From NCBI GenBank assembly GCA_905221605.1, contig CAJNDS010002302.1:833022-883021 (forward strand): a stretch of 50,000 nt of DNA, written 5' to 3'. Below the pieces are notes generated by a model that saw only the letters and a list, made by a program, of their open reading frames with translations, was not told the DNA's origin and made no database searches. The stretch's first letter is position 1. Each line of letters starts with the position of its first letter. This document shows, in pieces, positions 37,040 to 45,849 of the stretch. The translations under genes and the position numbers were made by a program. Origin of the DNA: Symbiodinium natans. Taxonomy: Eukaryota; Sar; Dinophyceae; Suessiales; Symbiodiniaceae.

Positions 37040-37405
37040 GTGCGCGGTGCGTGTGTGAATGCTGCGCGGTTGAGGGTTAAAGTTCTTACTAGACACAGGT
37101 AAAGTTCGTGTACCCTAAACCTTATAAACCCTAACCCTAAACGCTATCTCTAGGCCCACCCTAAACCCTAAACCTTAAAATTTTTACTTCTATCTCTCAA
37201 AGTAGGCCCCCCCGCCTAAGAGCAGACGCCTGTCTGAGTAACCCTCAGCGCCCTAAACCTCATCCAAAGCTGCTACGTCGGTCTTACGAGCTCCGGGGTT
37301 AAAATCCCAGGGCCCCGAAAGCAGGCTTTAGGTTCAGAGTTTAGGGCGGTTTTGGGGTTTAGGGTTTAGGGTTTGGAGTTTAGGGCTTCGGGGTTTCAAG
37401 TTCAG

Positions 37406-37592
37406 GGTTTACAGTATACCCAGTATACCCACATCTCCAAGAGGGCCAGTTGAACGATTCCTGATTCCAAAAATGCACCGCGAGCTCAACACCCAGAACG
37501 GGTTTAGGGTTTAGGGTTTAGGGTTTAGGGTGTAGGCCCTACACTGTAGGGTTTAGGGTTTAGGGTTTAGGGTTCAGGGTTTAGGGTTTAAG
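37406..37592 (+). CDS. Exon followed by telomeric intron
   Basis: Acceptor AGTTCAG|G, frame YSIPSIPTSPRGPVERFLIP KMHRELNTQN, donor ACGG|GTTTAG, phase 2. The next AG (37591-37592) keeps frame into ALPEGAWYFGPGVELR. The 91-bp intron contains the palindrome GTAGGCCCTACACTGTAGGG. Confidence 0.45.
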
Positions 37593-37609
37593 GGCCCTAC
37601 CTGAAGGTG

Positions 37610-37827
37610 CATGGTACTTCGGCCCAGGTGTTGAGTTGAGGGTGTAGGGTGTAGGGTTTAGGGTTTGGGGTTACTTGGAGGTTCGTGGTACTTCGGGTTA
37701 CTTGGAGGTTCGTGGTACTTCGTAGCCCAATTGCAACTGTAGTTATAACCCAATTGGATCCCCACTAGGGTACTTCAGGGGCTTACAAGTGGGTAACTAC
37801 TCTTACAAACTGGAAATAAGTGCCCTG
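37610..37827. mobile_element. MITE family B, rearranged
   Basis: The left end is present three times ('acttggaggttcgtggtacttcg' twice, plus a first partial copy), with telomere words between, then a normal interior and right end CCTGAACCTCCAAG. Confidence 0.75.
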
Positions 37828-37983
37828 AACCTCCAAGCATAAACCCTGTCAAGGGAAACTCAAAACCCTACAGCCCCAAAATCCCCTAATCAAATCCTAA
37901 AGCCTGAAAAGCCAAGACGGTAAAATCGCCCTAAACCCTAAACCCTAAAAGCGATAAATTCCCGAAGCCCCCTAAGCCCTCAG

Positions 37984-38029
37984 GAGCCTTTGCTTGCGGA
38001 GGAAGATCCCGAGCTGGTTCGCGGATTGA
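37984..38029 (+). CDS. Acidic coiled-coil-type exon
   Basis: Acceptor AGCCCTCAG|GAG, frame EPLLAEEDPELVRGL, donor TTGA|GTTTCT. Good acceptor and composition; the donor is less typical. Confidence 0.5.
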
Positions 38030-38071
38030 GTTTCTTTAGGGTTTAGGGTTTAGGGTTTAGGGGTTTTCTTC

Positions 38072-38165
38072 TTTTTTTTTGGGGGGGGGGGGATTGGGGA
38101 GGGGTTGGGGAGGGGTTGGGGAGGGGGTGGGGAGGGGGTGGGGAGGGGGTGGGGAGTGGGGGTGG
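38072..38165 (+). repeat. T9G12 tract then GGGGTTGGGGA repeats
   Basis: T run directly followed by G run, then eight or so ~11-bp GGGGAGGGGTT/GGGGGTGGGGA units to 38165. Confidence 0.95.
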
Positions 38166-38233
38166 GGTCCAGGGTTTGGGGTTGAGAGCTTAGGGTTTAG
38201 GGTGTAGAGTTTAGGGTCCAGGGCTTAGGGTAC

Positions 38234-38455
38234 TTGAAGGTTCATCTTGATCTTCGGGGTGCTGGGTTCAGGTTTACGGGATTCCGGGCCTTGACGCCTT
38301 TGGGCTACAATCCTGACCAAACCAGATATTTGCTGAGCACCAGGCTACGTGAAGCAACATCGGTTCAACATGCCGCCCCTCAACCCCAAAGCCTTCACTC
38401 CTTAATTTTGACCATATGTTTGCTTCCTTATTTGCGACGTTCCCCCTTATACTAA
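38234..38455 (+). CDS. Exon candidate running into a MITE
   Basis: 73-codon frame; the middle reads FTGFRALTPLGYNPDQTRYL LSTRLREATSVQHAAPQPQS. It ends inside family A MITE copy 5 (38432-38530), so the last codons cannot be original coding sequence. Confidence 0.35.
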   Translation: MKVHLDLRGAGFRFTGFRALTPLGYNPDQTRYLLSTRLREATSVQHAAPQPQSLHSLILTICLLPYLRRSPLY

Positions 38456-38530
38456 CAGTCCTGAATCGGGATTGGAGACCCCCCCCCCCCCCCCAACTAC
38501 AATCCCTAGAAGGACTGCAGAATATCCCAA
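38432..38530. mobile_element. MITE family A, copy 5
   Basis: 'gcgacgttcccccttatact' left; right end damaged; a poly-C run (38480-38494) expands the centre. Confidence 0.75.
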
Positions 38531-38699
38531 CGTATGTTCCTTATAAGCTGCAGTGAGTGCATATGTTGGGGTAGACCTACACTAACAACCTCCGTCAGAA
38601 AGCCATCAGGGACCCTTGGTGACCTTAAAGCCCTCACTCCTAGACAGCTTAATAAACCCTAAACCCTAAACCCTAAACCCTAAACACCCTGAACGTCTC

Positions 38700-39042
38700 A
38701 TGACTCCCTCAAAGGTGATGGCGGACGAAGAGTGCGGCGAGGCCTCCGCAGAGGCCTGGAAGCAGAAGGCCTGGGGTTTAGGGTTTAGGGTTTAGGGTTT
38801 AGGGTTTAAGGTTTAGGGTTTAGGGTTTAGGGTTTTAGGGTTTTAGGGTTTTAGGGTTTCAGGGTTTAGGGTTTAGGGTTTAGGGTTCAGGGGCTAGGGT
38901 TCAGGGTTCAGGGTTTAGGGGTTAGGGTTTAGGGTTTAGGCTTCAGGCTTTAGGCTTTTTTTTGGCTTTAGGGTTTAGGGCTATTACAGTAATTATCTGC
39001 AGTCGGGAAAGATTTTTGGGGCTTCGTCCTCTTCCCCCTGGG
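38700..39042 (+). CDS. Possible start exon plus second exon
   Basis: ATG at 38700 opens MTPSKVMADEECGEASAEAW KQKAW, donor TGGG|GTTTAG in phase 1, directly into TTTAGGG repeats. The acceptor ATCTGCAG|TC at 39003 keeps frame into GKDFWGFVLFPL, donor CTGGG|GTTTAG. A second in-frame ATG lies at 38718. Exon 1 is GC-rich and helical like the coiled-coil series. An AAAG|GTG acceptor inside is the alternative to a start codon. Confidence 0.5.
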
Positions 39043-39230
39043 GTTTAGGGTTTAGAGTTTAGGGGTTGAGGCTTCAGGGAGGATTAGGGTCCAGAGTTGA
39101 AATGGTTTAGGGTGCATTGGTGTAGAGCTTAAAGGGTTAGGGTGTCTTGGGTTTAGGATTTAGGATTTAGGGTTGCAGGGATGGTTAGGGTGTTTTGGGG
39201 TTAGGATTAAGGGTTGAGGGTTCTAGGGAT

Positions 39231-39415
39231 GGTGCGAGCAGAGCGCAAGGCGTACGCGCCCGAATTTAGATCATCAAGGGCTTAAGACTCGTACCCTCAA
39301 GGTTGTACCTTGAGGGGCTCTCCTCAATCTACTCCTAATATGGGCCCTATACTACTTAGAGGATCTGTTAAGCGGATCCCCAACACCCATACCCTAAGGC
39401 TCCACCAAGCCGCAA
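39231..39415 (+). CDS. Two exon candidates
   Basis: 39231-39300: after TTCTAG| two registers are open, GWCEQSARRTRPNLDHQGLK… and MVRAERKAYAPEFRSSRA. 39360-39415: acceptor ACTTAG|A, GSVKRIPNTHTLRLHQAA, donor GCAA|GTAGGC. Confidence 0.35.
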
Positions 39416-39530
39416 GTAGGCATTATTTACAGACTTTGGACCCCAATTGTAGGTATCCTATGTAAACCCTAAACCCGAAACCCTAAACCCTAAACCCTAG
39501 AGCCCTAGGGTCAGGGTCCTTGTCCTCTAG

Positions 39531-39604
39531 AGATCCACTGTGTCAGGCTCTTGCGGCCATGCAGCGCAGCCAGAAGGTGTCCCTGGGGTGCCAAGGGTCT
39601 CAGG
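39531..39604 (+). CDS. Exon candidate
   Basis: Acceptor CCTCTAG|A, frame DPLCQALAAMQRSQKVSLGC QGSQ, donor CAGG|GTTTAG directly into a TTTAGGG array, phase 1. Helical first half. Confidence 0.45.
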
Positions 39605-39705
39605 GTTTAGGGTTTTGGGTTTAGGGTTTAGGGTTTAGGGTTTAGGGTTTAGGGTCTAGGGTCTAGGGTTTAGGGTTTAGGGTTTAGGGTTTAGGGTTTT
39701 GGGTT
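39605..39705 (+). repeat. TTTAGGG array
   Basis: About 14 heptamers with TTTTGGG and TCTAGGG variants. Confidence 0.95.
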
Positions 39706-39856
39706 GCTTGGAAGCCCTTTTGGCAAGGCTACTGGCATCCCCGAGAAACCCTTGAATGATTCCCATGACCCAACTTACTAACCCTGCTTACTCAGTCAAA
39801 AGGGCTTCTTGGTAGGGTTAAGGGCCCAGGGTTTGGGGCCTTGGGTTGCAGTCTAG

Positions 39857-39930
39857 GGCTTGCGGCAAAACATCCTGCAAACTCCCCGGCCACCCCCGAA
39901 GTAGTAGCTGATGAGACCTCCAAGCCCTGA
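39857..39930 (+). CDS. Terminal exon candidate
   Basis: Acceptor CAGTCTAG|GG, frame LAAKHPANSPATPEVVADET SKP, TGA. A C-rich short array follows. GC-rich, protein-like. Confidence 0.4.
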
Positions 39931-40127
39931 ACCCCCTAAACCCTGGGTTTAGGGTTTAGGGTTTAGGGTTCAGGGTTTAGGGCTTAGGGTTTATAGGGTT
40001 TAGGGTTCAACCCGAAACCCTTAACCGATACGGCTCACCCTAAACCTTTCAGCTTAAACCCAAAAAAGTGACAACCCTAAACCATAAATCCTTCACCCTA
40101 AAGTCCATCGCCCATCGAGCTCCGCAG

Positions 40128-40205
40128 GCAAAGGAAGAGGTGCAGCAACTCAACGCGCAGGCGCCGACAAATATTTTCAGGCACTTGCCAAGTTTCTGGA
40201 GATAG
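40128..40205 (+). CDS. Coiled-coil terminal exon
   Basis: Acceptor AGCTCCGCAG|GCA, frame AKEEVQQLNAQAPTNIFRHL PSFWR, TAG at 40203-40205. Glu/Gln/Leu helix start typical of the series. A 77-codon minus frame overlaps but has unremarkable composition. Confidence 0.55.
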   Translation, partial: AKEEVQQLNAQAPTNIFRHLPSFWR

Positions 40206-40627
40206 CCCCCCCCCCCCCCCCGATCTGGGCAGTTCCGTTTTCCTGGACACTTTCTGTTCTTTGTGCTATTCGAGTACACCAACCAGGTGTGGTGAGTGCA
40301 TCAGCAACGACACAGCCCTGCCTCCTAAAACCTTTCAAGAAGGGTTTAGGGTTTGGGGCTTGGGGTTTGGGGTTTGGGGTTTAGGGTTCGCAAGAGGTCG
40401 GAACAGTTACTAATAGTATTCCTTCATTGTCCCTATATCTAGTTATGCATATACTACCCCCCTCCCCCCCAAGAAAAGAAAACAAATTATTCTCATTATG
40501 AAGGCCCCCTATGTGCCTTCTTGTTTGGTAGTTCTGGCTTAGTCTGGGGGGGACCCTAAACGCCCCTAAACCCTTACTCTGGGGGGGGTTTGGGGTTTAG
40601 GCCTTTGGGTTTAAGTCTCCGTCACAG

Positions 40628-40667
40628 GCAGAGCAGCACAAGGCCATGTTTGCAGACCAGGCGCGGG
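40628..40667 (+). CDS. Coiled-coil exon, short
   Basis: Acceptor TCCGTCACAG|GCA, frame AEQHKAMFADQAR, donor CGGG|GTGAGC in phase 1. Both splice sites are near ideal for AG|G introns. Composition fits the series. Confidence 0.6.
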
Positions 40668-40777
40668 GTGAGCCCCGAAACCCTGGGTCTAGGGGTTTAG
40701 GGTTTAGGGTTTAGGGTCTAGGGTTTATAGGTTTTAGGGTTTAGGGTTTAGGGCCTGAACTCTAAACCCCCCGTGAG

Positions 40778-40992
40778 GCGGTCAATGCCTCGAGCGTTAG
40801 CACCACAAACTAACCCTCAACCCCAAAACCCAAAACCCGAACCCCAAAACCCTAATCCCAAAACCCAAACCTTAAACATCAAGCCAAGCTTTCACTGTAC
40901 ATGAACATCACCCCCGTAACACCCTAAGCCCTAACTCGGCCAAAAAGCGGGCGCAAGCCCGAATCCGGGCTTGTGGGCTTTCGGTTTCACTG
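40778..40992 (+). CDS. Two exon candidates
   Basis: 40778-40813: acceptor CCGTGAG|GCG, AVNASSVSTTN, TAA. 40885-40992: frame ending SAKKRAQARIRACGLSVSL, donor ACTG|GTTTAG in phase 0. The Lys/Arg/Ala/Gln part of the second fits the coiled-coil series; its left boundary is uncertain. Confidence 0.4.
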
Positions 40993-41214
40993 GTTTAGGG
41001 CTTGAGGTTTAAGATTCTTAGGGTTTAAGGGGTTTAGCGCTTTCGGGGGATTAGGGTTCACTGGCTATGGTTTAGGGTTCAGGGTTTAGGGTACAGGGTA
41101 TATGGTATAGGGAGTTTTCAGGGTTTGGGTGTTACCCTAAACCCTGAACCCTAAACCCTAAATCCTAAACCCTGAACCCTAAACCCTGAACCCTAAACCC
41201 TCAACCCCATGCAG

Positions 41215-41267
41215 CGAGCCTCGAGGCGGCGGCCATGGAACAGAGGGCCTCGCAAGCGGAGCAGGAC
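41215..41267 (+). CDS. Coiled-coil exon
   Basis: Acceptor CCCATGCAG|CG after a C-rich array, frame SLEAAAMEQRASQAEQD, donor GGAC|GTTTTT. Ala/Glu/Gln-rich and GC-rich. A clear member of the series. Confidence 0.6.
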
Positions 41268-41314
41268 GTTTTTTTGTTTGTTTGTGCGCGTGTCTGTTTG
41301 TTTTTTCATGATTA

Positions 41315-41317
41315 TTT

Positions 41318-41348
<31 letters not shown>
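41315..41348 (+). repeat. T13G21 junction tract
   Basis: T run followed directly by G run; preceded by TTTGTTTG repeats. Confidence 0.95.
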
Positions 41349-41458
41349 CGGAGGGCTTTGCTAATTTACAACTTGGGCCGTAGGATTTAGGATTGAGGGT
41401 TTCATTGACGGATTCAGGGTTGAGGGCGACGCAGGTTTAGGATTTTTAAGGCCACTAG

Positions 41459-41509
41459 GTGGGCTTGAAGCACGCAAGAGCCATTGGCGACAATGAGGGT
41501 GTCGGCAGG
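41459..41509 (+). CDS. Exon candidate
   Basis: Acceptor GCCACTAG|GTG, frame VGLKHARAIGDNEGVGR, donor AGG|GTGTAA, 17 codons in phase 0 at both ends. The opposite strand is open over 60 codons. Confidence 0.4.
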
Positions 41510-41550
41510 GTGTAACCCTGAACCAAGCTGTTTGTTGGAACACACCACAG

Positions 41551-41802
41551 ACCCCTCGCGTCAGGCCTGGGGATACTTGTTAATTCTGTTCTTCACTCTA
41601 AATCCCAAGCCCTGAACTCAACACCTGAATTCTTGGCTTCGAAGAGGAGGCTTTTGATTCATTAAAGTGGAGCCCTATGCCCCTGCGGCAGCGCAGGTGT
41701 GTGTGGTTTGAATATGGGCACCTGCTGCTGTATGCCTTTCATCTATTCCGGTGGTTGCCTGTGCTGGGGATCGCGCAAGGGGTCCTTTCTTTTGAGCCTT
41801 AG
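41551..41802 (+). CDS. Two exon candidates, one 57 codons
   Basis: 41551-41615: acceptor ACACCACAG|AC, PSRQAWGYLLILFFTLNPKP, TGA. 41629-41802: open frame ILGFEEEAFDSLKWSPMPLR, QRRCVWFEYGHLLLYAFHLF, RWLPVLGIAQGVLSFEP, TAG; aromatic and hydrophobic, very protein-like, but no left acceptor seen. GTGTGTG after CAGCGCAG is a possible internal donor. Confidence 0.4.
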
Positions 41803-42093
41803 CCCTACTAAAACCCCCAAGCCTGAAACCATAAACCCTAAACCCTAAACCCTAAATCCTAAGCCCTGAACCGTCGTTGGCTAAGTTTTCTAGGACCCAC
41901 AATCGGTCCTTGCTCCCTTCTTTAAGGGCTTAGGTTCCCTTCTAACCCCCTTTAAAACTAAAAGGGCATTCTTTGTATTCCTAGGTTACCCCTGTGTCCA
42001 ATTTGAGGATGTCCTGAACCCTAAACCCTAAACCCTAAACCCTAAACCCTAAACCCTAAACCCTATGTTGAGAAGTTCTGGGGCTGTTTTCAG

Positions 42094-42177
42094 GGCGATT
42101 TTATGCATCTCCCGGTCCTCCTTGGACCTTGTTCCCACCTAAACCCGCAATCCCGAACTCTCCACCCTGAATGCTAA
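42094..42177 (+). CDS. Exon candidate
   Basis: Acceptor GCTGTTTTCAG|GGC, frame GDFMHLPVLLGPCSHLNPQS RTLHPEC, TAA. Good acceptor; short. Confidence 0.35.
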   Translation, partial: GDFMHLPVLLGPCSHLNPQSRTLHPEC

Positions 42178-42532
42178 ACCCCTATACCCTAAACCCTAAA
42201 CCCTAAATCCTAAACCCTAAACCCTAAACCCTAAGCCCTAAGCCCCAACTCAACTGAAGGGTGGAGTCAGGGCAGCAGGGAGCCAGAAGCACCGAGCCGA
42301 CTTCTTGCTGGTCCCGGGAGGGTTTTTAGCATCCGCTGGCTCGTTGGCCTTAAGAAGGCTTTGGGTTTCGAGGGTTTGGGGCTTAGGGTGTAGGGTTTAG
42401 GGTTTAGGGCTTAGGGGGTTTGGGGCTTAGGGTGTAGGGTTAGGGTTTAGAGGGCTTGGGGCTTAGGGTTTAGGGTTTAGGGTCTCAAACCTTAGGGTTC
42501 GGGGCTTGGGGGCTTAGGTCGGGCCACATGAG

Positions 42533-42601
42533 GACGCCGCCACAAAGTCGAGCGAAGCCCAGCGCGCTGCGCAGGACCTGCAGCTGCGCATACTCGGGCT
42601 T
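42533..42601 (+). CDS. Coiled-coil exon
   Basis: Acceptor CACATGAG|GAC, frame DAATKSSEAQRAAQDLQLRI LGL, donor GGGCTT|GTAGGT, 23 codons in phase 0 at both ends. Strong helix composition and clean boundaries; lies 70 bp before the next exon and the phase-0 boundaries agree. Confidence 0.6.
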
Positions 42602-42670
42602 GTAGGTGTGTTAAGGCTGCCCTATAAGCCCAGACCCTAATCCCCAAACCCTAAACCCTCCTGGGCGAGA

Positions 42671-43040
42671 TCTCCTGCGGAGCCCTTCGCAGCACGAACG
42701 ATGTGCGGGCTTCTTCCCGCCGTGTTCAAGCGCAGCCGGTGGCAAGGCGAGACGTGTGGAGTAGCCCGCGCACCGGCTGGCCGGAATGGGTGCTCCAGGA
42801 TCTGAACTTGCCTGTTCTGGCTATGAAGCCACGTGACATGGACCACATGGTGCAGACGGATCACTGGCAAATGGCCCTGAGCATCGTCCACACCAATGCG
42901 ATGCAGCAGGCTTTCAGTGAGCCCATCCTGGCGCACATCTGCGCGGCGGTCGGCGCCCCCACCAAGACTGGCCTGGTCCAGCTCTGGGGGGACTTCACGG
43001 CACTGAAAGAGCGGAATGCAGTGTTGAAGCACAGTACTAG
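42671..43040 (+). CDS. Longest clean exon, 123 codons, unknown protein
   Basis: Acceptor GGGCGAG|ATC (phase 0) and donor ACTAG|GTACCT (phase 2). Reads ISCGALRSTNDVRASSRRVQ near the start, RTGWPEWVLQDLNLPVLAMK in the middle and AVGAPTKTGLVQLWGDFTAL later, with GC-rich third positions throughout. Leu/Ala-rich amphipathic helices suggest an alpha-helical domain, but I recognise no family. Joins in phase 0 to the coiled-coil exon at 42533. Without the splice, TAA ends the frame at 43062. Best-supported coding segment in the window. Confidence 0.7.
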
Positions 43041-43076
43041 GTACCTGAGTCCTAGAAGCTAACACAGGTTTCCCCA

Positions 43077-43455
43077 GCGACAAAACAAAGGAGCAAACGA
43101 ACAAACAAACATGCAAACAAACACAAGCAACCAAAGAAACAAACAAGCAGTTTAAACATGAACGTTAGCAAGCACACGACACGGAAGCCAACCCAACCAA
43201 CCAACAAACCAACCAACCAACCAACCAACCCACCAACCCAACCAACCAGCCAGCCCAACCAGCCAGCCAACCAACCAACCAACCAACCCACCAACCCAAC
43301 CAACCAACCAACCAACCAACCCAACCAGCCAGCCAGCCAACCAGCCAACCAACCAACCAAGCAGGCAAGCAAGCAACCAACCAGCAAACCCAACCAACCC
43401 ACCAACCAACTGGCCAACCCAATTCAGCCATCCAGCCAAGCCAGCCAGCCAGGTT
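43077..43455 (+). repeat. CCAA/CAAC tetranucleotide-type microsatellite
   Basis: AACAAACAAAC then CCAACCAA with CCAGC, CCCAA and GGCAAGCAA variants. Frames open on both strands (to 121 codons) are repeat read-through. Confidence 0.95.
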
Positions 43456-43489
43456 GAGGTAGGTTTGCAGACTTTGTCCTGGTATTTAA

Positions 43490-43735
43490 GGGTCTAAGCT
43501 GTCGTTTTCAGGAGTTTTGCTATTGATTTGGAAGATAGTTTTCATATGTAAATATATTCATTTTGGCTCTGTTTTTTTTAAATACTGTTTTCTATTGATT
43601 ATGTATATTTTTCTATTGATTATGTATATTGATTACCGCACCATGAAAATCAATATAAGATATTGAAAAAACCCTGAATCAATAAGATAAAATCTTTATT
43701 GATTAGGATCAATAAGGGATGCCCAGGGCAGCTTC
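43490..43735. other. AT-rich island
   Basis: The most AT-rich stretch of the right half. 'tctattgattatgtatatt' occurs twice in tandem, and TATTGATT/AATCAATA inverted words abound. CATTTTGGCTC at 43559-43569 matches 11 bases of the dinoflagellate spliced leader. No gene. Confidence 0.6.
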
Positions 43736-43779
43736 GCCTCGGCAACGACTTGCCACTTCTCAGGTTGGAGCTGAATATT

Positions 43780-44230
43780 GCTTGTTTTAATGTTTACGCT
43801 GGGCAAGGAGTCCGAAGCAGCCGACCGGAAGGTGGCGCGAACTGCTCGCCAGGCGAAGGCAGCCGCAAACAAGCGCACGGAGGAGGAAAAAAGGCTTCTT
43901 GCCAAGGCGGTGCAGTGGGAGAAGGCACCCCACGCAGGACCGCTCGATGTTTCGACCTATGTCACACCCTCAAGGAGCGGGATGATGCCGAGGTGTGGGG
44001 AGTGCGGAAACCTCCACTTCTTGTTGCCCATGCGAAGTCCTGTTTTGGGTAGGCCGTGGCGAAGCTGGAGAGCATCCGGGAGCGGGAACGGAAGCGACAG
44101 AACACTTGAAGGAGGCGGAGCAAAGGGCGAAGGGAGTGAGGGCAGCGCCGCGATAGATTGGGTGCTGAGAGAGCCTCGCAGGCGGAAAAGCAGAAAGAAA
44201 TGGCCGAACCCCTACAAGGGACCCTGAATC
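43780..44230 (+). pseudogene. Intronless, frame-broken coiled-coil stretch
   Basis: Three registers in turn give coiled-coil sequence: GKESEAADRKVARTARQAKA AANKRTEEEKRLLAKAVQWE (43799-43928), then LKERDDAEVWGVRK (43970-44011), then AVAKLESIRERERKRQN (44052-44102), LKEAEQRAKGVRAA and AERASQAEKQKEMAEPL. No telomere arrays interrupt it, unlike every other coiled-coil island. The simplest reading is a retroposed or decayed copy with indels; an alternative is exons with very short introns. One 149-codon frame spans it but only its start looks real. Confidence 0.5.
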
Positions 44231-44231
44231 T

Positions 44232-44355
44232 TGTAAACCCTAAACCCTAAACCCTAAACCCTAAACCCCAAACCCTAAACCCTAAACCCTAAACCCTAAA
44301 CCCTAACCTAAACCCTATACCCTATACCCTAAACACTAAACCCTAAACCCTAACA
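44232..44355 (-). repeat. CCCTAAA array
   Basis: About 17 units with CCCTATA and CCCTAACC variants. Confidence 0.95.
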
Positions 44356-44390
44356 AACCCCCAAGGTCCCTTATAGGGTCCCTCCTCTAG

Positions 44391-44507
44391 TTCCCTGATA
44401 GAACTCAAGCTGTATCTACCACAGTCGCGGGATATTCTTTTCGCTCAAGGAGTCACTTTGGGACCCCCGAGTACCTCAACCCGAAACCTATAAACCCTAC
44501 TACCTAA
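44391..44507 (+). CDS. Exon candidate, 38 codons
   Basis: Acceptor CTCCTCTAG|TTC, frame FPDRTQAVSTTVAGYSFRSR SHFGTPEYLNPKPINPTT, TAA. GTPEYL recalls the activation-segment end of AGC protein kinases, but the expected A-P-E is N-P-K and the sequence around it does not align. A second register is also open. Confidence 0.25.
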   Translation, partial: FPDRTQAVSTTVAGYSFRSRSHFGTPEYLNPKPINPTT

Positions 44508-44620
44508 ACCCCAAACCCTAAGCCCTAAACCCTAAACCCTAAACCCTAAACCCTGAACCCTGAACCCTAAACCCTAAACCCTAAACCCTAAACCCTAAAC
44601 CCTAAACCCTAAACCCTAAG
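44505..44620 (-). repeat. CCCTAAA array
   Basis: About 16 heptamers with two CCCTGAA. Confidence 0.97.
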
Positions 44621-44673
44621 CCAACCCAAGCCCTCAGCTTTCCAAAAACTTTTTTTTTGCGGGGCATGCCCAG

Positions 44674-44731
44674 CACAAAAAAGGAACTGGCTGAGCTCCG
44701 CGAGCAGATCTCCAAGGCGACTGGGGACTAG
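44674..44731 (+). CDS. Coiled-coil terminal exon
   Basis: Acceptor GGCATGCCCAG|C, frame TKKELAELREQISKATGD, TAG at 44729-44731. Leu/Glu/Lys heptad pattern is clear. An ATG at 44666 lies in the same register. C-rich array on the left and TTTAGGG array on the right. Confidence 0.55.
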
Positions 44732-44738
44732 GAGAATA

Positions 44739-45000
44739 GGGTTTAGGGTTTAGGGTTTAGGGCTAGGGTTTAGGGGTTTAGGGTTGAGGGTTTGGGGGTT
44801 TCGGGGTTTCGGGGAATAAGGGTTGAGGGTTTCGGGTTCAGGGTTTGTAGAGCTTGTAGCGGTTTAGGGGTTAGGGTTGAGGGTTTTGGGTTCAGGGTTT
44901 AGCGTTTCGGGGTTGAGGGTTTTGGGGTTGAGGGTTTAGGGGTTGTCAGGGGTTGAGAGTTTAGGGTTTGGGGATTCGGGCGAGGGTTTAGGAGCTCTCT
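44739..45000 (+). repeat. Degenerate TTTAGGG array
   Basis: Many GAGGGTT, TTCGGGG and TTTGGGG variants; loses periodicity toward 45000. Confidence 0.9.
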
Positions 45001-45051
45001 AGGGTACAGAGTGGGTGTAGGGATCAGGGTTCAGGGCTCCTGCGCGCAGCT

Positions 45052-45216
45052 TTGGCTTCAGAAGCTTTTGCCATACCGTCGAAGTTCTGCACGCATTCAC
45101 CTGGTCGACGTGTGAATGATACTTCTTCACTGGGTCGTGCTGCTGTCACACGTTGTTTTCGCATGCGGACGCTCTTGATGCAGGCTATAGTGTTTAAAGT
45201 TGGTGTTGGGTCGTAA
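45052..45216 (+). CDS. Exon candidate, 54 codons
   Basis: Acceptor GCGCGCAG|CT, frame LASEAFAIPSKFCTHSPGRR VNDTSSLGRAAVTRCFRMRT LLMQAIVFKVGVGS, TAA. A second register (LWLQKLLPYRRSSARIHLVD V) is open to 45113. The longer frame is the less likely to be chance. Confidence 0.4.
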   Translation: MASEAFAIPSKFCTHSPGRRVNDTSSLGRAAVTRCFRMRTLLMQAIVFKVGVGS

Positions 45217-45270
45217 GGTTTGGGGTTGAGGGCTTGACTTGTGGTATTGTGATGTGGGGCTCCTCCACAG

Positions 45271-45326
45271 GATCGAACCTTACGTAGAACACCTGAGCTT
45301 AGGCCGGGATGCTTCCAACTCCTGAG
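45271..45326 (+). CDS. Exon candidate
   Basis: Acceptor CTCCTCCACAG|GAT, frame DRTLRRTPELRPGCFQLL, donor CTGAG|GTTTCG. Another register (IEPYVEHLSLGRDASNS) is open too, so the reading is ambiguous though the acceptor is strong. Confidence 0.35.
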
Positions 45327-45419
45327 GTTTCGGGACAGTTTGAGGTTTCAAGCGTTTCAAGGGTTTTAAGAGTTCCGGTTTACGGCCAGTTTAGGGTTTA
45401 GAACCCTTTTAGGGATTAG

Positions 45420-45640
45420 GGAAACAGGGTTTAGGGTTTAGTGTTTAGGGTTTAGGGTTTAGGGTTTAGGGTTTAGGGCTAGGGTTTAGGGGTTTAGGGG
45501 TTTAGGGCTAGGGTTTAGGGGTTTAGGGGTTTAGGGGTTTAGGGTTTAGGGTTTAGGGTTTAGGGTTGAGGGTTTAGGGCTAGGGTTTAGGGGTTTGGGG
45601 CTTAGGGTTTAGGGTTTAGGGTTTAGGGTTTAGGGTTCAA
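45420..45640 (+). repeat. TTTAGGG array with higher-order pattern
   Basis: 'agggctagggtttaggggtttagggg' blocks recur at 45478, 45507 and 45578 within heptamers. Confidence 0.95.
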
Positions 45641-45849
45641 GCGTTTGAAGGGTTTCAAAGGCTTGGGCACTCAAGCCGTGCAAGCTTGAGGCCTGCGGCA
45701 GGTCGCGAGGGCAAGCCAGGGAGGTCGGAGCTTTCTCTCCGGAGGTCACTTGAAGGGTTTGGGGTTTAGGGTTTAGGGTTTAGGGTTTAGGCTTTGGGGT
45801 TTAGGGTTTAGGGTTAGGGTTTAGGGTTTAGGGTTTTGGGGCTTCGCAG

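Noticed and set aside
40049-40282. 77-codon minus-strand frame
   Set aside because: Overlaps the better-supported + strand coiled-coil exon at 40128-40205 and crosses a poly-C tract.
43052-43457. Trp/Leu/Gly/Val and Pro/Thr/Asn/Gln frames of 88-121 codons
   Set aside because: Read-through of the CCAA-type microsatellite in all registers.
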